A stretch of DNA of 44,301 bases, from contig JAIRKO010000019.1 of the NCBI GenBank assembly GCA_031260045.1, positions 1 through 44,301 on the forward strand. Reading direction: 5' to 3'. This stretch comes from Dysgonamonadaceae bacterium (GTDB taxonomy: Bacteria > Bacteroidota > Bacteroidia > Bacteroidales > Azobacteroidaceae). The notes below the pieces were generated by a model. That model had not been told where the DNA came from. It saw nothing but the letters and a program-made list of their open reading frames with translations, and made no database searches. Each line of letters starts with the position of its first letter. Position 1 is the first letter of the stretch. A program made the translations under genes and the position numbers. This document shows positions 24,894-32,427 of this stretch, in pieces.

Positions 24894-25784
24894 ATGAACA
24901 TATATGGCACAATGAGGATTGTTGAAATAGACGAAGGTTCCGGCTTCTGCTTCGGCGTGGTAAACGCCATTCAAAGCGCCGAAAAGGAATTGACCGTAGA
25001 CAGGGAACTTTACTGCTTGGGGGATATTGTCCACAACAGTCAGGAAGTAGCCCGCTTGCGAAAAAAAGGTTTGCAAACGATTAACCACGAAGATTTGAAA
25101 ATCATGCACAACAAACGCCTGCTTTTGCGGGCGCACGGCGAGCCGCCTTCCACCTACAAAACCGCACGACAAAACGCCATCCGGATTATCGACGCCACTT
25201 GCCCGGTGGTTTTGCGGCTGCAACGGAAAATCCTCAAGCATTACAAAGCCATGAACCCCGCAAATTCCCTGATTGTTATATTCGGGAAAATCGGTCATGC
25301 CGAAGTGAACGGCTTGGTGGGGCAAACCGGCGGGAAAGCCATTGTTATTGAGAAAACGGCGGATTTGGATTTGTTGGATTTCGGTAAAAATATTTATCTG
25401 TTTTCTCAAACAACGATGTCAGTGCATGGGTTTAAGGAAATTGTGTCCGAAATTCAAAACCGTATGCACGAAAACGCGGATTTCAGGTATTTTGATACGA
25501 TTTGCCGGCAGGTAGCCAACCGGATACCACATATCAGAGACTTTTCGGCGCGTCATGATTTGATTTTGTTTGTCGCCGGCGAAAAAAGTTCCAACGGGAA
25601 AGTGCTTTTTAGCGAATGTATCAAAGCCAATGCGAATACCCGCCTGATTTCCACCCCCGACGATATTGATCCCACATGGATGGAAAACGTCGTGTCGGCA
25701 GGGATTTGCGGGGCGACTTCCACCCCGAAGTGGTTGATGGAGGATGTGGCGGAGAGAATTAAAAAATTAAGCGTTAAGCGTTAA
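24894..25784 (+). CDS. ispH: 4-hydroxy-3-methylbut-2-enyl diphosphate reductase
   Basis: This 296-residue enzyme does the last step of the MEP isoprenoid pathway. The three [4Fe-4S] ligands are Cys19 (GSGFCFGVV), Cys103 (DATCPVV) and Cys204 (DTICRQV). Substrate residues are His47 (VHNSQEV), His81, His135 and Glu137 (GHAEVNG) and Thr in SQTTMS. An ATG at 24912 would match the usual family start (M[10 protein letters not shown]) better; bases around 24887-24899 resemble a dispersed repeat, so the first six residues may not be real. The last codons (SVKR) and stop lie in a TTAAGCG triplet repeat. Confidence 0.94.
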   Translation: MNIYGTMRIVEIDEGSGFCFGVVNAIQSAEKELTVDRELYCLGDIVHNSQEVARLRKKGLQTINHEDLKIMHNKRLLLRAHGEPPSTYKTARQNAIRIIDATCPVVLRLQRKILKHYKAMNPANSLIVIFGKIGHAEVNGLVGQTGGKAIVIEKTADLDLLDFGKNIYLFSQTTMSVHGFKEIVSEIQNRMHENADFRYFDTICRQVANRIPHIRDFSARHDLILFVAGEKSSNGKVLFSECIKANANTRLISTPDDIDPTWMENVVSAGICGATSTPKWLMEDVAERIKKLSVKR

Positions 25785-25786
25785 GG
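25767..25786 (+). repeat. Short tandem repeat at the ispH stop
   Basis: TTAAGCG is repeated (TTAAGCGTTAAGCGTTAAGG) and includes the ispH stop codon. It resembles the gene-tail repeat words at 11621 and 22805, but is shorter. Confidence 0.5.
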
Positions 25787-25869
25787 ATTTTTATTCTTTG
25801 TGGACAAACGCCCTTACCCTTGGCAATGACGCAGTGGGGCTTCATTAATCATTAATTACTAATTTTCCC

Positions 25870-27837
25870 ATGAAACGGTTAAACACTTTTTACTATTTAT
25901 TCTCCGTCCATCTATCGGGCGTCGTTTTTTTTCCTGTCTTCCGGCTGATATTGTACTTTTACAATTACGAACAAACAGCCGGTATTGAAAACAAAACCGC
26001 CCTGCTCTTGCAGGCTTTGTGGAAAGGCTTGCAGTTCGATAATTTGATTGCTTCCTATATTACCTGCGTTCCTTTGTTGGTATTGAGTATTTTGGCATTG
26101 TTCGACCGCCGCCCGCAATGGATTATTAAGGTTTGCAACTCGTTTTTTATGATTGCCTATTCGGTCGCTTTCATGGTGTGTATTGTAGATATACCTTATT
26201 TTTCCGCCTTTTCGGCGCATATCCAAACGGATGCTTTGGGCTGGCTGCAATTCGGCTCTGAAACGACCGGCATGATTTTTCAGGAATTGCGGAATTATCC
26301 GTTTTTTGCGCTCTTTCTGCTTGCCGTGTTTGCATTTTACCGGCTGCTTGCGTTCTTTTCCGCACGCTTTTTCCCGCGCGGGCAATCTCTTGATAATACC
26401 CGCCTGCGCGGAAACGACCGGCGGCTGTATATCCCGCTCACCGTTTTACTTTGGGCGGTTTGTTTTCTGGGAATGCGGGGTTCCCTGCAACGTTATCCGC
26501 TACGGGTGGGATTTGCTTATTTTTCAAACCATTCGTTTTATAATCAACTGGGAGTGAATCCTAATTTTTCGTTTTTGAAAAGCGTCGGCGACGCCTCCGG
26601 AAAACGGAAAAATATAAAGGGTTTAATGCCTTTGGACGAGGCTTTTTCGCGGGTAAGAGAGGCTTTGAATGTTCCGACGGAAACCGGCAACCGTTCCGTA
26701 AACCGCCCTGTGCAACCGACGGGCGAAGCGGTTCATGCAAACGTAGTCGTCATTTTGCTGGAATCAATGGCAGCCGACTGTTTGCAAGCCGAATATCAAG
26801 GGCGCAAGCTGACGCCTTTCCTCAACGATTTGATTGCTCGCTCCTATTATTTCGAGCATTTTTATTCGGCAGGCATTCATACCAACAACGGGATTGTTTC
26901 TACTTTATACGGTTTTCCGGCTTTGTTCGACAGACCTTCGATGGAAAGCAGTCCGGCGCATTATACGGGACTTCCCGGCGTACTGCGTGCAGCCGGTTAC
27001 CGGACGTTTTTTTTCGTAACGAGCAATCCGCAATACGACCACATGAATTCTTTTCTGTATGCCAACGGTTTCGACCGGATTTATTCGCAGTATGATTATC
27101 CGAAAGAAAAGGTTGTGAACAATTTCGGCGTTCAGGACGATTATTTGCTGGAATACGGTTTGAACCGGCTGAATGAGGCGGCGCAGGAGGAAAAACCTTT
27201 TCTTGCCGCGTTTCTAACGGTCAGCAAACATACGCCGTTTATCGTTCCCGAACGTTTCAAAAACGTCGGTGCAGACGAAGAAGAATGTATTTTGGCGTTT
27301 ACCGACAGCAGTTTGAAAGATTTTATGGACGCCGCCGCCAAACAGGACTGGTTTCGGAATACTTTTTTTATTTTCCTCGGCGACCACGGCAGGATTAAAG
27401 GGCGGCAGGAATATGATATGGCGTTGGATTACAACCATATTCCCTGTATCATTTATTCGCCTTTGCTGAAGGATGCGCCGCGCCGTTTTCCCAAATTCGG
27501 CGGACAGATAGACATTTTCCCAACCGTTATGGGTTTGCTGAACCGCCCTTACGTGAACAATTCGTTCGGGATAGATTTGTTGCGGGAAACTCGTCCCTGC
27601 ATGTTTTTTGTTTCCAACAACCGCTTGGGATGTATTGACGATAATTATTTTTATGTCCGGAATTTGGACGTCGACGCCGATATTTTGTATGACCTTCGCA
27701 ACAGGCATCCGGAAAACGTGATGGATGCGCAACCCGACACAGGCGGGAAACTCAAGGATTATGCGGTTTCCATGATTGTTGCGGCGGATTATTTGATGAA
27801 GGAAAATAAAAAAACGAAGGCGCCGCGTCGAAAATAA
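25870..27837 (+). CDS. LtaS-like membrane phosphatase/transferase (alkaline phosphatase superfamily)
   Basis: This 655-residue protein has four or five N-terminal membrane segments (to about residue 200) and a large extracytoplasmic sulfatase-fold domain. The catalytic features fit the LTA-synthase/phosphoethanolamine-transferase branch: metal Glu298 in VVVILLESMA, nucleophile Thr338 in AGIHTNNG, and Asp505-His506 in FLGDHGR. In Gram-negative bacteria such proteins move phosphoglycerol or phosphoethanolamine groups to periplasmic or envelope glycans. The donor and acceptor are not evident here. The gene appears monocistronic; the HEPN gene behind it has its own promoter. Confidence 0.9.
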   Translation: MKRLNTFYYLFSVHLSGVVFFPVFRLILYFYNYEQTAGIENKTALLLQALWKGLQFDNLIASYITCVPLLVLSILALFDRRPQWIIKVCNSFFMIAYSVAFMVCIVDIPYFSAFSAHIQTDALGWLQFGSETTGMIFQELRNYPFFALFLLAVFAFYRLLAFFSARFFPRGQSLDNTRLRGNDRRLYIPLTVLLWAVCFLGMRGSLQRYPLRVGFAYFSNHSFYNQLGVNPNFSFLKSVGDASGKRKNIKGLMPLDEAFSRVREALNVPTETGNRSVNRPVQPTGEAVHANVVVILLESMAADCLQAEYQGRKLTPFLNDLIARSYYFEHFYSAGIHTNNGIVSTLYGFPALFDRPSMESSPAHYTGLPGVLRAAGYRTFFFVTSNPQYDHMNSFLYANGFDRIYSQYDYPKEKVVNNFGVQDDYLLEYGLNRLNEAAQEEKPFLAAFLTVSKHTPFIVPERFKNVGADEEECILAFTDSSLKDFMDAAAKQDWFRNTFFIFLGDHGRIKGRQEYDMALDYNHIPCIIYSPLLKDAPRRFPKFGGQIDIFPTVMGLLNRPYVNNSFGIDLLRETRPCMFFVSNNRLGCIDDNYFYVRNLDVDADILYDLRNRHPENVMDAQPDTGGKLKDYAVSMIVAADYLMKENKKTKAPRRK

Positions 27838-27841
27838 ATTC

Positions 27842-27865
27842 TAACTTTGCAAAAATTATTTGCAA
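27842..27865 (+). promoter_or_regulatory. Promoter with overlapping inverted repeat (candidate operator) of the HEPN/MNT pair
   Basis: TAACTTTG (27842-27849) fits the -7 box. TTGCAAA (27847-27853) and TTTGCAA (27859-27865) are perfect inverted arms with a five-base spacer, covering the end of the -7 box, the expected start site and the last bases before the ATG. That position suits autorepression by the encoded complex. Confidence 0.5.
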
Positions 27866-27866
27866 T

Positions 27867-28280
27867 ATGAAAAACGAAGATGTACGTTGGCAGCAACGGT
27901 TTCAAAATTTCAGCCGAGCATATTCGCAGTTTCAGGCGGCGATACGTCGTGATAATCTGAATGAATTGGAGCAAAACGGGTTGATTCAGCGTTTTGAATT
28001 TACGGTTGAACTCGCATGGAAAGTGATGAAAGACTTTTTGGAAGCAAAGGGATTTACTTTTAATCCCTCGCCCAAAGATACTTTCAGACAGGCGCAGGAA
28101 GCAAAATATATTGATTATGCGCAGGAACTGATCGACGCTTTGAACCTGCGGAATGAACTGTCGCACGACTATGACGGAGAACTGTTCCGAACTGTGGAAG
28201 CCGAACTGAGGAACATTATTTTTCCATCCATTGAGAAACTTTATATCTTTTTTAAAAACGAATGGAATGAGACGCACTGA
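27867..28280 (+). CDS. HEPN-domain protein, HI0074 family (toxin-like partner)
   Basis: This 137-residue all-helical protein belongs to the nucleotidyltransferase-substrate-binding HEPN family. RNELSHDY at 95-102 is the R-x4-H signature (Arg95, His100), known as the RNase active site of HepT-type toxins. FEFTVELAWKVMKDFLEAKG is the conserved helix of HI0074 relatives. It overlaps the MNT gene by 14 bases, and the order is HEPN then MNT. In related type VII systems MntA AMPylates HepT to neutralise it; whether this pair is toxic is not shown by sequence. Confidence 0.9.
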   Translation: MKNEDVRWQQRFQNFSRAYSQFQAAIRRDNLNELEQNGLIQRFEFTVELAWKVMKDFLEAKGFTFNPSPKDTFRQAQEAKYIDYAQELIDALNLRNELSHDYDGELFRTVEAELRNIIFPSIEKLYIFFKNEWNETH

Positions 28281-28575
28281 TAAATACGGACTGACCGAGC
28301 GTGATATGCAAACAATCACCGGCATTTTAAGCCGTTACGGCAATGTAAAAAAGGCGCTTCTTTTTGGCAGTCGGGCAAAAGGAATGTTTCATTCAGGTAG
28401 TGACATTGACATTGCAATCGTTGATGGAAATATTGATTACAAAACTATTCGAAAAATTAAAAGTGAGTTTTCCGAAAGTTCGTTGCCTTATTGCGTTGAT
28501 TTGGTCAATTTCTCGTCGCTAACCAATCCGAATCTCAAAGAACATATTTTGCGGGTCGGGCAACCTATCCGGTAA
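28267..28575 (+). CDS. Minimal nucleotidyltransferase (MNT), antitoxin-like partner
   Basis: This 102-residue protein is a polymerase-beta-fold minimal nucleotidyltransferase. It has the full GSRAKG (34-39) and SDIDIAI (metal Asp46, Asp48) motifs and a later Asp in YCVDLVNF. The ATG at 28267 gives the normal length and a 14-base overlap with the HEPN gene, suggesting coupled translation. A longer frame from 28231 is possible but less likely. The expected action, from MntA/HepT systems, is to AMPylate the HEPN partner. Confidence 0.9.
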   Translation: MRRTDKYGLTERDMQTITGILSRYGNVKKALLFGSRAKGMFHSGSDIDIAIVDGNIDYKTIRKIKSEFSESSLPYCVDLVNFSSLTNPNLKEHILRVGQPIR

Positions 28576-28587
28576 TTTTGAAAACAA

Positions 28588-28746
28588 ATGCTACAATACC
28601 TCATCGTCATATTCATCGGCAGCGCAGTTACCATTTTTATTGTAAGGAAAATATATAAATTTTTCTTTCAAAAAAACCGTTCCGCCGGTACTTGCGGCAA
28701 CTGCAGGGGGTGTAAAACGATGCCTCCTTCCCGCCGCAGTCCATAA
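28588..28746 (+). CDS. Small Cys-rich single-pass membrane protein (resembles FeoB-associated type)
   Basis: The 52-residue product starts MLQYLIVIFIGSAVTIFI, a single membrane helix. A basic stretch KIYKFFFQKNR follows, then the cysteine cluster TCGNCRGCK (C-x2-C-x2-C). This layout fits the FeoB-associated Cys-rich membrane proteins. No feoA or feoB lies in the window, so the link to iron is family-level only. It begins 12 bases after the MNT stop and could ride on that transcript. Confidence 0.6.
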   Translation: MLQYLIVIFIGSAVTIFIVRKIYKFFFQKNRSAGTCGNCRGCKTMPPSRRSP

Positions 28747-28764
28747 ATCCTTCTTTACCGTTTG

Positions 28765-28890
28765 ATATTACTTAACCTCCGTAATCTCAAATTTGTTTTT
28801 TGCCGGTAAAGACGAGCAGCGCGGCTTTCAAATCGAGACGGTCTTTCATGCGGTGGGCGTGGAGGTATTGCTTCAGTTGCCCGTTCTTTA
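28765..28890 (-). pseudogene. Decayed gene tail, possibly from a PD-(D/E)XK/AAA-like family
   Basis: On the minus strand a fragment reads NGQLKQYLHAHRMKDRLDLK then AALLVFTGKK, is broken by a stop, and continues in the next frame as NKFEITEVK before a proper TAA. One extra A in a run of six would explain the break. An upstream in-frame stop leaves only about 40 codons. The style (QLKQYL ... LLVFTGK) recalls the C-termini of PD-(D/E)XK nuclease-type Bacteroidetes proteins, but that assignment is weak. Confidence 0.35.
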
Positions 28891-28910
28891 TAAGTTATGT
28901 GTGAAAAAGT

Positions 28911-29004
28911 CCGTCATTGCGGGCGAAGCGTAGCGGAGACCCGCAATCCCGGCAAAGTGTGCTTCGTTTTTTCTGGGTATCCCGCGCAGGGCGCGGGATG
29001 ACGG
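28911..29004. repeat. Composite palindromic repeat upstream of the protease gene
   Basis: The outer words CCGTCAT (28911-28917) and ATGACGG (28998-29004) are inverted. Inside are CATTGCGGGCGAAGCGTAGC with an inverted CCCGCAATCCCGG, and a hairpin ATCCCGCGC-AGG-GCGCGGGAT (28979-28999). It is a variant of the REP-like family. Translation through it makes a false N-terminal extension of the protease. Confidence 0.7.
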
Positions 29005-29027
29005 GATTTAAAGTAAAAATAAAAACA

Positions 29028-31313
29028 ATGAAACAAAACAATCTATTCTTTTTCCCAATAAGTTTATTTTTCCTTTTCTGCACGGGCGTTTCAGCCCAAA
29101 TCAGTTATGGCGGGAAACCGATTCGCCCCCACATCCACAAAGAGGAGAGTTTGGGCGGCGCGATTGAATATTCCGCTGCTGCAAGGCCGCATTTAGAGAA
29201 GGACGGGTACTTTGAAATGCCCGCGTTTAACAGGGATTCGGTTGAGTGGGAAGACGAAGAAAACGGTTTGCGATCTTACCGGTTCGCACATAAGTTTTAT
29301 ACGAAAATAAACAAAAAGAAAGACGCCGCTTTGACCGTGCTTCCCGACGGGACAAAGGTTTGGCAAATCCACATCCATTCCAAAGGCGCTTATTCGATGA
29401 ACGTTTTGCTGACGGATTTTGAATTGCCGCCGGGCGGAAAGTTATTTGCCTATAACTCGACCGATTCATCAACTTATTCCCATGTGATAGGCGCTTTCGA
29501 TTACCGGAATAATTCGCCCGAAAAGATATTGCCCTTGCGCCCCGTTGCAGGCGAAGCCATTGTGATTGAATATTCGGAACCGGGGGATGTTCCGTTTGAA
29601 GGCGATTTCACGGTTTCGGAAGTCAATCATGACTATCGCGGGTTTTTCAAAAGAGAGCCGGAAATTGACAGTAACACAGATTTTATATGTATGCCCGACG
29701 CTTTATGTTCGGAAATCGACGAGGAATTGATTCGCGCAACCGTTTTGTTAATTATCAACGGCGCAACGGCATGCACCGGCGTTTTGGTCAACAATACGAA
29801 AAACGACGGTACGCCGTATATCCTCACCGCCGTACATTGTTTGAACGGCAACGCGCAATATGAAATTTCCAAAGACCATTATATTGCAACTTCGGGGACG
29901 GTCATCACCTTTTTTAATTACAACCGCCCGGTTTGCGGAACAAAGCTGAAAGGAACGGAGGAAATGACTGCGGCAGAAACTTATCCGCGCGTCATATTGC
30001 CGGAGCGCGACGTGGCTTTGCTGGAACTGCGCGAAAAACCGCCCCTTTATTACAATGCCTATTATGCGGGCTGGAATATGGACGAAAGCGGAGGAACGGG
30101 GATGCACGCCAATTTACATCATCCGTCGGCAGCGGTTAAAAAATATGGGAAAACGGACGCCGACCTCTCGGTGGATACTTATCCGGCGACGACAACGTTT
30201 GAAAAAATGTCCCATTGGAAAGTTCCGAGTTGGACAACAGGTTCAACTCACGGCGGGTCTTCCGGTTCGCCTTTATTTGACCAAAACGGGTTGATTATCG
30301 GCGTTCTAACCGGCGGAAGTTCGACTTGCGCAAACTCTCTTCCCGTCGAAAATCCCGATTATTTTAGCGTTTTGTACAAAAGTTGGGAAACGGACGCGAC
30401 GGACAATCAACTGAAAACTTACCTCAATCCCGACCATAAAGATTTGAAACAGCATTCGGGATTCGATCCTAATCGCAACAATCCGCTAATTCGCCTGAGC
30501 AATGCGGATTTTTCCGCCGGCGACGCTTTGGTAACTACTTCGCAAACGTCCTCTGATTATATCTTTGGAAACAGTAGCGAAACGAATGAGTTTGCCGAAG
30601 AGTTTACGGTGGAGCATTCGGTCGAAATTTTGGGGGCTTATTTGCTTGTTCCGCCATTGTTGTCCGGCATACCGGATGTGAAGATTTCCGTTTATTCGGG
30701 CGAAAATTTTCCGGAACGACTGCTTCAAACGCAGGATTTTTCCCCGAAATACCTGAATTATGGCAGTAGCGGGTTTCATCCGCAGGATAAAAATATGCAC
30801 AGCGTCGGAACGGAAACTTTTGTCCTGTTTGACGAACCGGTTAAAGTTGGCGGCGGTAAATTTTTTATTTCTTACACCATCGCCGACTCCAACCCGTTTT
30901 GCGTTTATAATGTGGATTTTGCAAATGCCGATAAACGGAATACGGCTTGGGTGAACGACTTTTCGCAGGGCTGGATTCCGGCGAATGAGTATCCGCCTGC
31001 GCAGGAGATGAAAACTTCTTTGGCAATTCAGGTTTTGATGCGCAATATAATAATGGATAAAATCCCTGAGTTGTCGGAGGAAACGGACAGTCCGCTATAT
31101 TTCAATTCCGAAAACGCGGCTTTATCGCTTCGGAATTTTCCGGACGAACCGGTTTCGGCGCATATTTATTCTTTGACCGGGATGTTGATGGAAACGGTGC
31201 GGTTCGATAAAGGCGTAAAGTCGGTTTCTTTGGTTCCAAGAGCTAAGGGAAGTATCGGCATTGCCCGGTTGATATTTTTAAATAGGAATTATTCCCTAAA
31301 AATTATTTATTAA
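29028..31313 (+). CDS. Secreted trypsin-like serine endopeptidase (lysyl-endopeptidase-like) with Por-type tail
   Basis: This 761-residue protein has a signal peptide ending near GVSAQ (about 23). An N-terminal beta-rich prodomain is followed by a trypsin-like domain with His270 (TAVHCLNG), Asp328 (RDVALLEL) and Ser412 (GGSSGSPLFD). Paired cysteines and overall layout recall Achromobacter-type lysyl endopeptidase. A beta-rich region follows, and the end (AHIYSLTGMLMETVRF and beyond) looks like a Por/T9SS-type tail. It is probably exported to the surface and degrades host or dietary protein. The start at 29028 excludes repeat-derived sequence. The gene is bracketed by related palindromic repeats at both ends. 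Confidence 0.88.
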   Translation: MKQNNLFFFPISLFFLFCTGVSAQISYGGKPIRPHIHKEESLGGAIEYSAAARPHLEKDGYFEMPAFNRDSVEWEDEENGLRSYRFAHKFYTKINKKKDAALTVLPDGTKVWQIHIHSKGAYSMNVLLTDFELPPGGKLFAYNSTDSSTYSHVIGAFDYRNNSPEKILPLRPVAGEAIVIEYSEPGDVPFEGDFTVSEVNHDYRGFFKREPEIDSNTDFICMPDALCSEIDEELIRATVLLIINGATACTGVLVNNTKNDGTPYILTAVHCLNGNAQYEISKDHYIATSGTVITFFNYNRPVCGTKLKGTEEMTAAETYPRVILPERDVALLELREKPPLYYNAYYAGWNMDESGGTGMHANLHHPSAAVKKYGKTDADLSVDTYPATTTFEKMSHWKVPSWTTGSTHGGSSGSPLFDQNGLIIGVLTGGSSTCANSLPVENPDYFSVLYKSWETDATDNQLKTYLNPDHKDLKQHSGFDPNRNNPLIRLSNADFSAGDALVTTSQTSSDYIFGNSSETNEFAEEFTVEHSVEILGAYLLVPPLLSGIPDVKISVYSGENFPERLLQTQDFSPKYLNYGSSGFHPQDKNMHSVGTETFVLFDEPVKVGGGKFFISYTIADSNPFCVYNVDFANADKRNTAWVNDFSQGWIPANEYPPAQEMKTSLAIQVLMRNIIMDKIPELSEETDSPLYFNSENAALSLRNFPDEPVSAHIYSLTGMLMETVRFDKGVKSVSLVPRAKGSIGIARLIFLNRNYSLKIIY

Positions 31314-31316
31314 TGC

Positions 31317-31362
31317 CCGTCATCTCGCGTGGAGATTGCGAGTCTCCGCTACGCAATGACGG
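31317..31362. repeat. Palindromic repeat after the protease gene
   Basis: CCGTCATCTCGCGTGGAGA and TCTCCGCTACGCAATGACGG are imperfect inverted arms around TTGCGAG. The outer words CCGTCAT/ATGACGG are the same as in the element at 28911-29004. It lies between the convergent protease and methyltransferase genes and may serve as a two-way terminator. Confidence 0.7.
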
Positions 31363-31373
31363 ATATTTATTAT

Positions 31374-32108
31374 TCAATCCTTTTTTACAGCCAATACAAT
31401 ATTATTAAAATATAAACTTTGGTATCTGAAAAAAACGGGCGAGAGGATTATTCCCGCCAGTGTAACCGGAAATACAAATATAAAATTGATTAAAAAATTT
31501 ATGTAAATATTTTTCACAAATAATAAATCATGTATAAATATTATATACAGTTGCATGATAACGGAAATATAATTCCCGTTTTTATGGGTTTTTATTACCT
31601 CAAAACCATGTTCTTTCAATTTTTCAACCAATCCGTTCATGGTAAAACGGCGGAAATCAAAGGGCATTTCATGTTCCGACCAAATAAAAGGAACCGTTAG
31701 AATGATGCGGGCATCCCGTTTTAGTACACGCCTCAAAAGCCCTAATGACTTATCTATATCCGGCACATGTTCCAAAACTTCAGTACATATCGCACAGTCG
31801 AAATAATTATCGGGGAAAGGCAGGGAATTGCCGTCGTAATACACATCAATCTCTTCTTTTTCATGATTGTGTCCCTCATTGTTGAAATCGACGCCGATAT
31901 ATTCGTCCACATGCGGGAAAAGGGATTTATAGGGTTTATGTCCGCATCCGAAGTCCAACATTTTACCGTTGAAATTTGAAGCATAGGCCGCGATTGTTTT
32001 AGGCATTCCTTTTCTGATAAGGTAAAAAGGATTTATAAACACGCTGATTATATTCGGGAAAAATAATTGGCGTATGTGATGCTTGCGTAATTTTGAAATG
32101 AGCGCCAT
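31374..32108 (-). CDS. Class I SAM-dependent methyltransferase
   Basis: This 244-residue protein has the Rossmann methyltransferase core: motif I MLDFGCGHKPYKSLFP, acidic loop GVDFNNEGH, and PFPDNYFDCAICTEVLEHV, then ILTVPFIWSEHEMPFDFRRF. The C-terminal part holds two hydrophobic stretches (FLINFIFVFPVTLAGIILSP) that may anchor it to the membrane. Similar proteins occur in surface-polysaccharide loci, but the substrate is unknown. I used the ATG at 32108 because a promoter box lies at 32142-32149, inside the longer frame that begins at 32192. Confidence 0.82.
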   Translation of the reverse strand: MALISKLRKHHIRQLFFPNIISVFINPFYLIRKGMPKTIAAYASNFNGKMLDFGCGHKPYKSLFPHVDEYIGVDFNNEGHNHEKEEIDVYYDGNSLPFPDNYFDCAICTEVLEHVPDIDKSLGLLRRVLKRDARIILTVPFIWSEHEMPFDFRRFTMNGLVEKLKEHGFEVIKTHKNGNYISVIMQLYIIFIHDLLFVKNIYINFLINFIFVFPVTLAGIILSPVFFRYQSLYFNNIVLAVKKD

Positions 32109-32141
32109 AATAATGTTTGTTTTATGAAATAAATTTTTCCG

Positions 32142-32149
32142 CAAAAGTA
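32142..32149 (-). promoter_or_regulatory. Bacteroidetes -7 box for the methyltransferase
   Basis: TACTTTTG on the minus strand matches TAnnTTTG, 34 bases before the ATG at 32108. Confidence 0.6.
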
Positions 32150-32276
32150 CGTAATGTTTGTGATATAACATAACTTGTGTTGTTATTGTCAATTTTAACG
32201 GACTTATTTCTCCGCAAATCCATAAAACTTTTACCCATTATTTATACCATATCATTAAAAATAATTGTCGACTTAG

Positions 32277-32306
32277 TTGAAAATCAATTTTTAAACTGTA
32301 TATTTG
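32277..32306 (+). promoter_or_regulatory. Bacteroidetes-type promoter for the TPR lipoprotein
   Basis: TTG (32277-32279) and TATATTTG (32299-32306) are 19 bases apart, a near-consensus pair. The 5' leader is about 115 bases. Confidence 0.75.
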
Positions 32307-32427
32307 CCTCAATTTTTGAAAACACACAAGCGTTCGGGATGTATTTTAATCGCCTGCGAGTGTTTAAAACGCCCCCGAACCTGTTGGAATACCATCATTT
32401 ATTAATAATTAAAAAACTGTTAGAATT

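Larger units (their letters stand above)
32109..32427. other. 319-base divergent intergenic region
   Basis: It contains the methyltransferase promoter (minus) and the lipoprotein promoter (plus) with a roughly 115-base 5' leader. A 95-codon plus-strand frame crosses it but contains both promoter elements and has no recognisable protein character. Confidence 0.6.
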
